From NCBI GenBank assembly GCA_027488595.1, contig JAIYBI010000012.1, forward strand, positions 1 to 39,068: a DNA stretch of 39,068 nucleotides, read 5' to 3'. Position numbers and translations under genes: made by a program. This stretch comes from Opitutaceae bacterium. Lineage in GTDB: Bacteria > Verrucomicrobiota > Verrucomicrobiia > Opitutales > Opitutaceae. Below the pieces are notes generated by a model. That model worked only from the letters and a program-made list of their open reading frames with translations, did no database searches and was not told where the DNA came from. Of the stretch, positions 18,704-27,293 are shown one piece after another; the stretch's first letter is position 1, and the number at the start of each line of letters is the position of its first letter.

Positions 18704-20191
18704 ATGCCCTCGACCTCAGCCGTGCCTTCCGCGCCACCCAACATCGTAATCATCTACGCCGATGACTTGGGGTTTGGCGATCTCGGCTGTTACGGCGCGA
18801 ACGGCATTCCTACGCCGCACCTTGATAAAATGGCGGCGGAAGGCGTGCGCTTTACCAACTTCTACGCCACCGCGGCGACTTGCACGCCTTCGCGTTACAG
18901 CCTGCTGACCGGTAGCTACCCGTGGCGAAATCCCCGCGCCCGAATTCTCGACGGCGACGCGCCCATCATCATCGGGCCTGACGAGCTGACTTTGCCGGGC
19001 GCGCTCAGGCGCGCCGGTTACGCCACCTCCGTCGTGGGCAAGTGGCACATCGGACTGGGCAACGGGAAAATCGACTGGAACGGCGAGATCCGCCCGGCGC
19101 CGGTTGATGTGGGATTCGACGAGTCCTTTGTCATGGCCGCGACCAACGACCGCGTTCCCTCTGTATTCGTAAAAGACCGACACGTCCACAACCTCGACTC
19201 GAACGATCCGCTCGAGGTGGTTTACGCAAAGGAAAATCCTTTCCCTGATGTGCCAACCGGGCGTTCGCATCCGGAGTTGCTCACTCTGCGTCACGGCGAC
19301 CAGCAGCATTTCGACACCATCGTGAACGGCGTGCCGCGCATTGGTTTTTGTCGCGGCGGAAAGGCCGCGACCTGGGACGACACGACCATGACCGACGTGT
19401 TTTTGGAGCGTGCGAAGGAGTTCATCACCCGCCGGCAAGCCGGCCCCTTTTTCCTTTACCTCGCCCTGCACCAACCGCACGTGCCGCGCATACCCTCCGC
19501 ACGGTTCAAGGGTGCGTCCGCGAAGGGCGCGCGAGGTGATGTCATCATGGAACTCGACTGGATGGTCGGCGAGGTGCTGGCCCATCTCCGCGTGCTCGGC
19601 ATCGCGGAGAACACCGTGGTGGTTTTCTCCAGCGACAATGGCCCCATCCTGCTCGACGGCTACCAGGACCGCGCCGACGAACTCACCGGCGAACATCGCC
19701 CCTGCGGGCCTTTGCGCGGCGGCAAATACAGCCTCTTCGACGGTGGCACGCGTGTGCCTACGATCGTGTGGGCACCCGGCCGGGTGACACCGGGAGAATC
19801 ACACGCGTTGCTCAGCCAGCTCGATTTTCTTGCCAGCTTTTCTCACCTCGCCGGCGTGCCGCTGGACGAAGCGGAACTGGCGGATGGTCTCCAGCTCGCC
19901 GACGCCATTCTGGGAAAAACCGACCGAGGTCGCGAGAGCCTCGTGACTGAGGGCATCGGCTCCAACACGCTCGTCCGTGAGGCCAACTGGGTCTACATTC
20001 CGCCGTATGCGGGCGGCCCGTTCGTGACCAATAAGGCGGTGGAATCAGGCACTGCGCCCGAGCCCCAATTGTATGACCTTTCCGCCGACATCGGGCAGCG
20101 GGTAAACCTCGCTCCCATCCACCCCGAGCGGGTGCGGGCGATGAGCGCGTTGCTGGAGTCCATCCGCGACCGGAATAATCCGCTGACGTGA
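18704..20191 (+). CDS. Sulfatase (S1 family)
   Basis: NIVIIYADDLGFGDLGCYG, CTPSRYSLLTGSYPWR (CxPxR formylglycine motif), GKWHIGLG, SSDNGP. Confidence 0.93.
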   Translation: MPSTSAVPSAPPNIVIIYADDLGFGDLGCYGANGIPTPHLDKMAAEGVRFTNFYATAATCTPSRYSLLTGSYPWRNPRARILDGDAPIIIGPDELTLPGALRRAGYATSVVGKWHIGLGNGKIDWNGEIRPAPVDVGFDESFVMAATNDRVPSVFVKDRHVHNLDSNDPLEVVYAKENPFPDVPTGRSHPELLTLRHGDQQHFDTIVNGVPRIGFCRGGKAATWDDTTMTDVFLERAKEFITRRQAGPFFLYLALHQPHVPRIPSARFKGASAKGARGDVIMELDWMVGEVLAHLRVLGIAENTVVVFSSDNGPILLDGYQDRADELTGEHRPCGPLRGGKYSLFDGGTRVPTIVWAPGRVTPGESHALLSQLDFLASFSHLAGVPLDEAELADGLQLADAILGKTDRGRESLVTEGIGSNTLVREANWVYIPPYAGGPFVTNKAVESGTAPEPQLYDLSADIGQRVNLAPIHPERVRAMSALLESIRDRNNPLT

Positions 20192-20213
20192 AGGCGACCA
20201 TCCCTGATAAATC

Positions 20214-21620
20214 ATGAACAGGCTTCTCTTCACTTGCGCCCTTTTGTTGTCCGCGCTGCCGCAGGTTTTCGCGGCGCCTCCGCCGAACTTCATCCTGATT
20301 TTTGCCGATGATCTTGGCTACGGGGATCTCGGGTGTTTTGGCTCCACCACCATCCGCACGCCCCACCTCGACCGCCTCGCCGACGAGGGGCGGAAGTTTA
20401 CCAGTTTCGTGGTCGCCTCGTCAGTATGCTCGCCCTCGCGCGCGGCCTTGTTGACCGGCTCCTATCCCAAGCGGGTGGGCATGCACGAGGGCGTGCTTTA
20501 TCCGGATTCGCAAAAGGGGTTGAATCCGGCGGAATACACGCTCGCCGATCACTTCAAATCGCTGGGATATGCCACCGCGTGTATCGGCAAGTGGCACCTC
20601 GGGGATCAGCCGGAGACGCTGCCGACCGCCCAAGGCTTCGATACCTACTACGGCATCCCGTATTCGAACGACATGAACCATCCCGACAACAAAGGGAAAC
20701 CGCCTGGCGGCGTGGCGGGCATGGACGCCCTTTGGAACGATCCGGAATCGACCCTGACCAAGTGGAAGACGCCACTGATGGAGGACGGAAAAATCATCGA
20801 GCTGCCGGTGGATCAACGCACCATCACCCGCCGCTGCACGGACAAGGCGATCGGCTTTGTGGAGAAGAACCGGACGCGGCCCTTTTTTATCTATCTGCCC
20901 TACTCGATGCCGCACATCCCGCTTTATGTGCCGGACGATGTCCGCGACCCGAACCCAAAGCACGCCTACATCAACACCATCGAGCACCTCGATACCGAAG
21001 TGGGTCGCCTCTTTGAAAAACTTCGCGAGCTGAAGCTGGCGGAGAGCACCTATGTGATCTTCACCAGCGACAACGGCCCATGGCTGACCTTCAAGCATCA
21101 CGGTGGCTCCGCCGGCCCGCTGCGCGGCGGCAAGACCAGCGTCTTCGAAGGCGGCCATCGCGTGCCCTGCATCGTGTGGGCCCCGGGCCGCGTTCCGGCC
21201 GGGACGGAGTGTGGTGCGCTCGCTTCGACCTTGGATGTTTTGCCCACGATGGCGGCCCTCACCGAAACGCCGCTGCCCGCCGGGCTCGAAATCGATGGAC
21301 TGGATATCTCGCGACTGCTGACCGGCGAGGCGAAGACGGTGCGGGAAGATTTTCTCTACTACACGATGCGCGGACGTCTCGAAGGCATCCGCGAGGGAGA
21401 CTGGAAATTGCTGGTGCGCCAACCCGCTCCCAAGCAAACCACCGAAGCCGCGGCGAAGCCGGAAGTCCTGCTGTTCAACCTGGCCGACGATCTCGGCGAG
21501 AAGACCAACCTCGCCGCTTTTCGGCCCGAGCTGGTGGAGCGTTTAAAAACCAAAATGCAGGTCCAAGACGCCGCCATCGCGGCATCGGCCCGTCCGGCAT
21601 GGAAAGCCGCAGCCAAGTAG
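20214..21620 (+). CDS. Secreted sulfatase (S1 family)
   Basis: Signal peptide MNRLLFTCALLLSALPQVFA; FADDLGYGDLGCFG; CSPSRAALLTGSYPKR; GKWHLGD; TSDNGP. Confidence 0.95.
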   Translation: MNRLLFTCALLLSALPQVFAAPPPNFILIFADDLGYGDLGCFGSTTIRTPHLDRLADEGRKFTSFVVASSVCSPSRAALLTGSYPKRVGMHEGVLYPDSQKGLNPAEYTLADHFKSLGYATACIGKWHLGDQPETLPTAQGFDTYYGIPYSNDMNHPDNKGKPPGGVAGMDALWNDPESTLTKWKTPLMEDGKIIELPVDQRTITRRCTDKAIGFVEKNRTRPFFIYLPYSMPHIPLYVPDDVRDPNPKHAYINTIEHLDTEVGRLFEKLRELKLAESTYVIFTSDNGPWLTFKHHGGSAGPLRGGKTSVFEGGHRVPCIVWAPGRVPAGTECGALASTLDVLPTMAALTETPLPAGLEIDGLDISRLLTGEAKTVREDFLYYTMRGRLEGIREGDWKLLVRQPAPKQTTEAAAKPEVLLFNLADDLGEKTNLAAFRPELVERLKTKMQVQDAAIAASARPAWKAAAK

Positions 21621-21621
21621 C

Positions 21622-23178
21622 TTAGATGGGAACGGCGTGGTAGAAGTAGACCGAGCCGTAAGTCCAAGTGTGGTGCGGGATGTCGGGGTGGTTAAGCCTA
21701 TCCATCGTAAGCATGACGGCTGGGACCGGAGACCCGGCGGGCAGCGGAATGACGGCGGGCCACACGCGGGAGCCCGAACCTTCGCGCCATGGGGGAAGAT
21801 CCATCTGTATGGTCTCGAGCAATGAAAGATCCTCGGCGGACGCGACGTGGAGGCAGCGTTCGGCGCTGCCGTAGAGAACCACCGGGCGGCCGTGAAGGTT
21901 GAGGATCTGCATGCCGGTGGCGTCGGGCGCAGTGGGGCCTGCAACCTGCTGGAAATCGCGATCCGGATGATCGGACTCGAAGAGCATGGCGTGGTAGAGC
22001 GGCTTTTGACCGATGCAGACGGCGAGCCGCCATTTGCCGGTGGCGGCGTCCCGGTAAAGGGCCGGATCCTCGTAGTCGCCGACGATACCGGACGGGGTGG
22101 CGGGGACTACGGAGAAACCAAAACGCGGATCGCGTCGGGTGCGGAAGGAGCGGATCAGCTTGGGCGTTGGCGGATCGTCGCCGAATCCGGAAAAGCCGGT
22201 GGTCAGCCCGAACCAATCGCCAGTGGCGGGATCGTGCATGATATGGGAGGCGATTTCGTTGCGCCAGCAAGCGTCGCCGCAGTCGAAGACGATCACGCCT
22301 TCCAGCTGCAAGTCGCAGATGCTGGGGTCGAAACTGAGCACGCCCTGAAGCGAATGCGGCAACCCGCGTCCGCGCAGGGAGGCGGTGACGAAGACGCGGT
22401 TGCGTTCCACCAGAGGGAGGCCGTCCGGCGTGGTGATGGCGCGGATATCTGCGATGCCGATGCCGGCGCTGAAATAGTGGCGCACGGCGCGCAGGCAGAC
22501 CGGTTCGGCGACGTGCGGCGGGACGACCGCGCCGACTACGACCTGGGTGTTTTGCGCGAGCCGGACGCGGCGAAAATCGAGCGCGGCGGGATAATCCGCG
22601 CTGAGCACGTGCCGTGGAAGGGTGTCGCCAAACTGGGCGAAAACCATGATCCCGGAGCCCTGGCCTTGAAGGATGACACGTTCGAGGGCGGCGGCGTTTC
22701 CGGCGGAGAGGACGGCGCTGCGCCTGATCAAGACCGAGTCGCCGGCCACGCCGGACAACTCGAAGGCCCAGGCATCCAGTCCGGTGCGACGCAGCTCCAG
22801 CGTGAGCGAAACCTCGTCGTCGGCGGCGAGCGCGCTCCAGAAGACCGAGGCTCCCACCGGAACCCGGCCCAGCGTGAGCTCGTGGCAGGAGAAGGCATTG
22901 AAGGCATACATCCAGCGGCCGGAACCGGCGTCGCCGCCGCGCAGCTTGAAACAGCCGTCGGCCAGCTGCCATTCGGTGGTGCCGGGGCCGATCACCGGAT
23001 GCATGACGTCGAGATCGTTGATCCGGGCCGGGACAATCTCCGCGAGGAGCAGCTGCGTGCGGGGATCAAAGGCGGGCCGGTAGACCGACTGGCGGACGAA
23101 GCGCCACGGAAGCACGCGGCGGTCGCTTTGTTCCTGCGACTGCGGGCGCGGCATTGAGCCTAGGACGTTCGAGTTCAT
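21622..23178 (-). CDS. Uncharacterised, possibly beta-propeller glycosidase-like protein
   Basis: 518 aa; GIVGDYEDPALYRDAATGKWRLAVCIG and YHAMLFESDHPDRDFQ resemble five-bladed propeller glycosidase (GH43/GH32/GH117-like) repeats; family not recognised. Confidence 0.5.
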   Translation of the reverse strand: MNSNVLGSMPRPQSQEQSDRRVLPWRFVRQSVYRPAFDPRTQLLLAEIVPARINDLDVMHPVIGPGTTEWQLADGCFKLRGGDAGSGRWMYAFNAFSCHELTLGRVPVGASVFWSALAADDEVSLTLELRRTGLDAWAFELSGVAGDSVLIRRSAVLSAGNAAALERVILQGQGSGIMVFAQFGDTLPRHVLSADYPAALDFRRVRLAQNTQVVVGAVVPPHVAEPVCLRAVRHYFSAGIGIADIRAITTPDGLPLVERNRVFVTASLRGRGLPHSLQGVLSFDPSICDLQLEGVIVFDCGDACWRNEIASHIMHDPATGDWFGLTTGFSGFGDDPPTPKLIRSFRTRRDPRFGFSVVPATPSGIVGDYEDPALYRDAATGKWRLAVCIGQKPLYHAMLFESDHPDRDFQQVAGPTAPDATGMQILNLHGRPVVLYGSAERCLHVASAEDLSLLETIQMDLPPWREGSGSRVWPAVIPLPAGSPVPAVMLTMDRLNHPDIPHHTWTYGSVYFYHAVPI

Positions 23179-23201
23179 GAAAACGGGAGGAGGCGGGCGG
23201 T

Positions 23202-25688
23202 TCAGGGAGCGGCCGGAGCGGGTGTAATGAGCGTGCGGATACGGACGGAAGAGGCGGGACGGGCGAGGTCGAATCCAACCCGCAGGCCTTTGGCCGGCAC
23301 GTCCGGCACGATGCCTCGGACCGGCTCCTCGGCGCGAACGAGTTCGGCGGCGGAGGTGACGACTACGCGGACGCGACCGGCGCCGCCCTCGACGAGGTAT
23401 TCGTTGTTACCGTCCGCTACCCAGCGCTGGGTGGGAAGGAGGGCGAACGCGATGCCGAAAGCCTGTGGCGAGGTAAAGGTGGCCTGGTCTACGATTTCAA
23501 GCGAGCCGCCGCCGGCGCGGTCAAAAATGAAGGTGCGGGTAAGGCGGGTCAGCTCCGGCACGGCGTAGGCGGAGGTGAGGTCGATTTCCCAGAGGTCGCG
23601 CCCAGGAGTAAACTCGGTGCGGACAGTCACGGCTCTGGCCTTTTCGCCGGTGGATTGAAGCTGGCCGGCGACGCGCGGCACGGAATGGCCGAAGGAATTC
23701 ATCACGCCGCTGGTGTAGCGCCGCGGACCGAAGGTCTCGCGGACGTAGTCATCCTTGCCGAGCTCGGGCAGGGCAACCTGGCCGTCGGAGACGACGACGA
23801 AGGAGCCGAGGTCGTTGTGATTGTGCGGCTCGTCGTTGTGGCCGCCCTTGAGCGCGACCGAGAGACCACTGCCTGGCTGGGCGCCGCGGCATATCAGCGC
23901 ACCTCCATCCGGAAACCAGGTGCGCGAGGGGAGTTCGTTTTGGACGTCTCCGGCGACTTTAGCCCGGTCCATGGCGAGGTCGAAAAGCGCCACGTGCATG
24001 CGGCCGCCGAGAATGGAGTTGGCCTTGAGCGTGGGTTGGCCTCGAACCTTCCCGATTCCGAATCGCACAGCGGCAAAATCGAGCAGGTTTATATCCGGCT
24101 TGGTGCCCAAGGTGGTGTCGCTGAAGGCCGGAAATTGCCGGTTATCGATTTCAAAACCGGGGCCATAGGCCATGATGCGCCGCACCTGGTCGTTGGCCAG
24201 AGAGTCAATCCGGCCTCCGGTGACGTGTTTAACGAGTTCGCTGGCGATGACGAAGTGTCCGAAGCCGTAGCCCCAATAACCCACGCCCTCGGCGCAGTAG
24301 CCGTCGGGAGTAAAGCCGGCCAGAAAGAAGGGGTTGAGCTGCTCCCAGGCGACCAAGTATTCGGCGCGCTCCTTAGGATCTTCGATCAAGAGAAGGGCGG
24401 AACCGAGCACGCCGGAGTTGCACACCGCGCTCCAATTCATGGGGACCTTCATCCACCAAAAAGGCCCGGAGTTGCCCGCGCGGATGCGTGCGATCCAAGG
24501 TTGGAGAATGCGCTCGGCGACCTCCTTGCGAATACGGGCGCGGGTGGCGGCAGGGAGGCGGTCGGCGAGGAGCCAGTCTATGTTTGAAAGCGTCCATCCA
24601 CGCGCGCTGGCGGCGAGGTCAATGAATTCGCGGGCGGCGTGCCAGTCGGGATAACGTTTGACGTGGGCGGGGATGGACCAGGTGGGCTCGTCCATGATGC
24701 CGTTCACCTCGCGAACGATTTGGTCGAGCCGGGCCTGGTCGGGGGCGACGCACTCGGCGAGCACGAGAGTAACGAGACGGCTGGTGCGGATGCCGTTCGG
24801 CACCTCGTAAGGGCGGCGATTGCCCGTGATGGAGAAATCGTTGAACAACTCCTCGGTGAGTGCCGGAGGCTCGGTGCCGAGCAGTTCGGCGGCGGATTTG
24901 AGGAGCTCGGGAGCGGCGGGCAGACGCCCGACGCGTTCCCAGTAAGGGCGATCCGTCCACGGAGGGGCGACATTGGTCGGCTGAGCGGTGAGCATCGCGG
25001 CCACTTCGCGCACGCGCTCGGCGGAGAGAGGCGGAAGGGATTGTGATTCGCGGGCCTCAGGATCGATGCTGACGACGGATAGCGGGGTGGAGGAAGGGAC
25101 GGATTCTATGCTGAAGTCGTCGAAGTCGAACGAGCCACGGGTGCCCCAGGCGAACAAGGAGGGGCTGGCGGTGGCAGCACCGGCGGGAGCCTCGATAACG
25201 GCATCGATTTTTTTCCAGTCGGAGGGGAGCATGGGAGACCGGGGCAGCGAGGGGGAAACGCCGACCGAGACGCGGCTCTCGACGTCAAGGTAGACGCTGG
25301 TTTCGACCTCGGACGGCGAGGCCTCGCGGAAGATGACGCGAACAAGCGGGCCGACGGAGTAATCGACATCGGAAGCAGCCTTGACCCAGACCGTCAAGCG
25401 GTAGCGATTGCCCCCTGCGACAGCGAAAGGCCTATGGGCGGCCGCGAAGCGGGCGGAGGACGCGGAAGTAAGGCGGAGGAAACTTTTACCGGAACGAGCT
25501 CCGCCGGTTATGATCGTCAATTCGGGAGCGGCGTTTTGAGCACTCGCAGGCGTAAACAAAGTCCAGTCCTCCGCTCCCTTTTCGAAACCGCCGTTTGCAA
25601 CAAGAGAGCGAGCCTGCAGCGGGGCGAGATCGCCGCACACAAGAAAAGCGGCGACGAGGGAGGCGAGTGAACGGAGACGGACGATCAT
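23202..25688 (-). CDS. Secreted heparinase II/III-type polysaccharide lyase with N-terminal carbohydrate-binding-like module
   Basis: Signal peptide; NGGFEKGAEDWTLF CBM4/9-like module; GLSVALKGGHNDEPHNHNDLGSFVVVSDGQ heparinase II/III signature. Confidence 0.82.
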   Translation of the reverse strand: MIVRLRSLASLVAAFLVCGDLAPLQARSLVANGGFEKGAEDWTLFTPASAQNAAPELTIITGGARSGKSFLRLTSASSARFAAAHRPFAVAGGNRYRLTVWVKAASDVDYSVGPLVRVIFREASPSEVETSVYLDVESRVSVGVSPSLPRSPMLPSDWKKIDAVIEAPAGAATASPSLFAWGTRGSFDFDDFSIESVPSSTPLSVVSIDPEARESQSLPPLSAERVREVAAMLTAQPTNVAPPWTDRPYWERVGRLPAAPELLKSAAELLGTEPPALTEELFNDFSITGNRRPYEVPNGIRTSRLVTLVLAECVAPDQARLDQIVREVNGIMDEPTWSIPAHVKRYPDWHAAREFIDLAASARGWTLSNIDWLLADRLPAATRARIRKEVAERILQPWIARIRAGNSGPFWWMKVPMNWSAVCNSGVLGSALLLIEDPKERAEYLVAWEQLNPFFLAGFTPDGYCAEGVGYWGYGFGHFVIASELVKHVTGGRIDSLANDQVRRIMAYGPGFEIDNRQFPAFSDTTLGTKPDINLLDFAAVRFGIGKVRGQPTLKANSILGGRMHVALFDLAMDRAKVAGDVQNELPSRTWFPDGGALICRGAQPGSGLSVALKGGHNDEPHNHNDLGSFVVVSDGQVALPELGKDDYVRETFGPRRYTSGVMNSFGHSVPRVAGQLQSTGEKARAVTVRTEFTPGRDLWEIDLTSAYAVPELTRLTRTFIFDRAGGGSLEIVDQATFTSPQAFGIAFALLPTQRWVADGNNEYLVEGGAGRVRVVVTSAAELVRAEEPVRGIVPDVPAKGLRVGFDLARPASSVRIRTLITPAPAAP

Positions 25689-25719
25689 CGGTCGGGCAAA
25701 GTCGCAGCGTGCGAGGGTG

Positions 25720-26304
25720 TTATTTCGACCCTGACGGAAGCGCCTCCACGGATAGATTATCGAAATAAACCGCGCCTTTGATGCCCCAGGAGAAAAAGCA
25801 CAATGAGAGGGCCTTGGCGTTGATCGGCGATTCGACGATGGCCTCTGACTTTTCCCAGGAGGTCGGAAGCCAGTTGGGGCGTTTTACCAGCTTGTAATCG
25901 GTGGCAGTCTGGCCGCCCAGACCAACATAGAAATCAGTGTCGCTGTTGTCGCCCGTGGCGCGAAAGTTTAGCCTCACAAGAGGGCCGATTTTGTATTCCA
26001 CCCCCTGGTCAGCCTTGAACCAAAAGGTGACGCGATAACGGGTCCAACCGGTGACCGGTATGTTTTTTTGAGCAATTCCGAAACGGCTCAGAACGGTCGA
26101 GGTCAGCTTGGCGGCGGCTCCTCCATCAACTCCTTGAGTTTCGACCACGGTGAGAGTGTTTCCATGGTCCTTGGAAGTGTCGGGGATAAAGAAATCCCAG
26201 CGAGAGGACCCCAAATCGAACCCGGGGTTTTCGAGAATGTTCTCAGCGCACAGTGAAACGGTGCTAAAGAGGGATAATAGTAAACATTTGAAAGCGGTGT
26301 TCAT
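25720..26304 (-). CDS. Free-standing secreted carbohydrate-binding-module-like protein
   Basis: Start chosen at MNTAFKCLLLSLFSTVSLCA; body aligns by eye with the N-terminal module of 23202-25688 (e.g. VEYKIGPLVRLNFR vs VDYSVGPLVRVIFR). Confidence 0.7.
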   Translation of the reverse strand: MNTAFKCLLLSLFSTVSLCAENILENPGFDLGSSRWDFFIPDTSKDHGNTLTVVETQGVDGGAAAKLTSTVLSRFGIAQKNIPVTGWTRYRVTFWFKADQGVEYKIGPLVRLNFRATGDNSDTDFYVGLGGQTATDYKLVKRPNWLPTSWEKSEAIVESPINAKALSLCFFSWGIKGAVYFDNLSVEALPSGSK

Positions 26305-26422
26305 GGGACAAGATGCGCGACGAGGCGGGAATGTTTTATGGTAGGTATTCAGCGCTACCGACGGAGGTGGATTAGCGAGAATTCCGGGCGATGCCTTTTG
26401 ATGACAAAAACCTTTGCGAGGT

Positions 26423-27169
26423 TCAGAGGCCAAATGGATCCCAGAGTTTCCGGCCCGTTATCGGATCGGCGACGCGGTTCTTGAACTCGTCGAACGAGAG
26501 ACGGGCGGTGTGGCCGTCCACAAAAACGATGTTCACGCCGGAATTGTGCCGGTAGGAGACCGTGGTGCTCGCATCCGGGGCTCCGGAGATAGACGTAGTG
26601 AGCTGGGCGTAGGTCAGGGTGCCGTGCGGGCTTATTCCGGTGCTTGCTCCGGTCTGGTTTACCCAGGAGTCGAGCACGAGGAAGGTTTGTGAAATGTTGG
26701 GAATCTCCTCGGGTTTGGCCCCGACACCGGTGACCAAGGTAGCCGAACCGGAGCGCTCAAGCGCGCGGGAGGCAGTGTATTGCACCGTGCTGTTGATCCG
26801 CGCGGGATCGACCTGAGCCTCTTCCGACGGGCAACGATAAACCTCATGGGTCGCTGCCACGGCCGAGTTTTGGATGTAGGGCGTTATGGCCGAATACCAA
26901 AGGGCATCCACCCTGCTGGGATCGGTGGGCCTTGGGTTCAGGCCTGTGCGGGGAAACCGTCCCTTGTTATCAGCCGGATACAGGTTGAACGCCATGCCGA
27001 TCTGGCGAAGGTTGGAAAGGCACTGAGCGCTCTTGGCGGACTTGCGGACCTTGCCAACCGTGGGAATGATGATGGCCGCCAGAATGCCGATGATGGCGAT
27101 CACGGTGAGCAGCTCGATAAGGGTAAAGGCGGAGTTGTGACGGGGGAGTCTGGAGCGAGGGTGATTCAT
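26423..27169 (-). CDS. Prepilin-type N-terminal cleavage/methylation protein with H-X9-DG motif
   Basis: AFTLIELLTVIAIIGILAAIIIPTV class III signal; C-terminal YRHNSGVNIVFVDGH matches H-x9-DG. Confidence 0.9.
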   Translation of the reverse strand: MNHPRSRLPRHNSAFTLIELLTVIAIIGILAAIIIPTVGKVRKSAKSAQCLSNLRQIGMAFNLYPADNKGRFPRTGLNPRPTDPSRVDALWYSAITPYIQNSAVAATHEVYRCPSEEAQVDPARINSTVQYTASRALERSGSATLVTGVGAKPEEIPNISQTFLVLDSWVNQTGASTGISPHGTLTYAQLTTSISGAPDASTTVSYRHNSGVNIVFVDGHTARLSFDEFKNRVADPITGRKLWDPFGL

Positions 27170-27212
27170 GGGGTATTAACGCTGACTCACTTATCGAAGC
27201 GCAAAGCAGCCA

Positions 27213-27246
27213 ACACAACAGCTTGTAAACCGATCCCGTTAAGTTT
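27213..27246 (-). promoter_or_regulatory. Bipartite motif copy 4, upstream of the pseudopilin/CBM/lyase operon and next to the lacI-like gene
   Basis: Minus strand AAACTTAACGGGATCG-N9-CTGTTGTGT, 43 nt before the pseudopilin start. Confidence 0.7.
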
Positions 27247-27278
27247 TGTTTTGCCAAGGGACTTAAAACGCAGGCGAT

Positions 27279-27289
27279 AAAGGAGGTGA
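27279..27289 (+). promoter_or_regulatory. Very strong Shine-Dalgarno sequence before ATG 27294
   Basis: AAAGGAGGTGA is fully complementary to the canonical 16S rRNA 3' end; GGAGG-to-ATG spacing is 7 nt. Confidence 0.7.
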
Positions 27290-27293
27290 CTTA

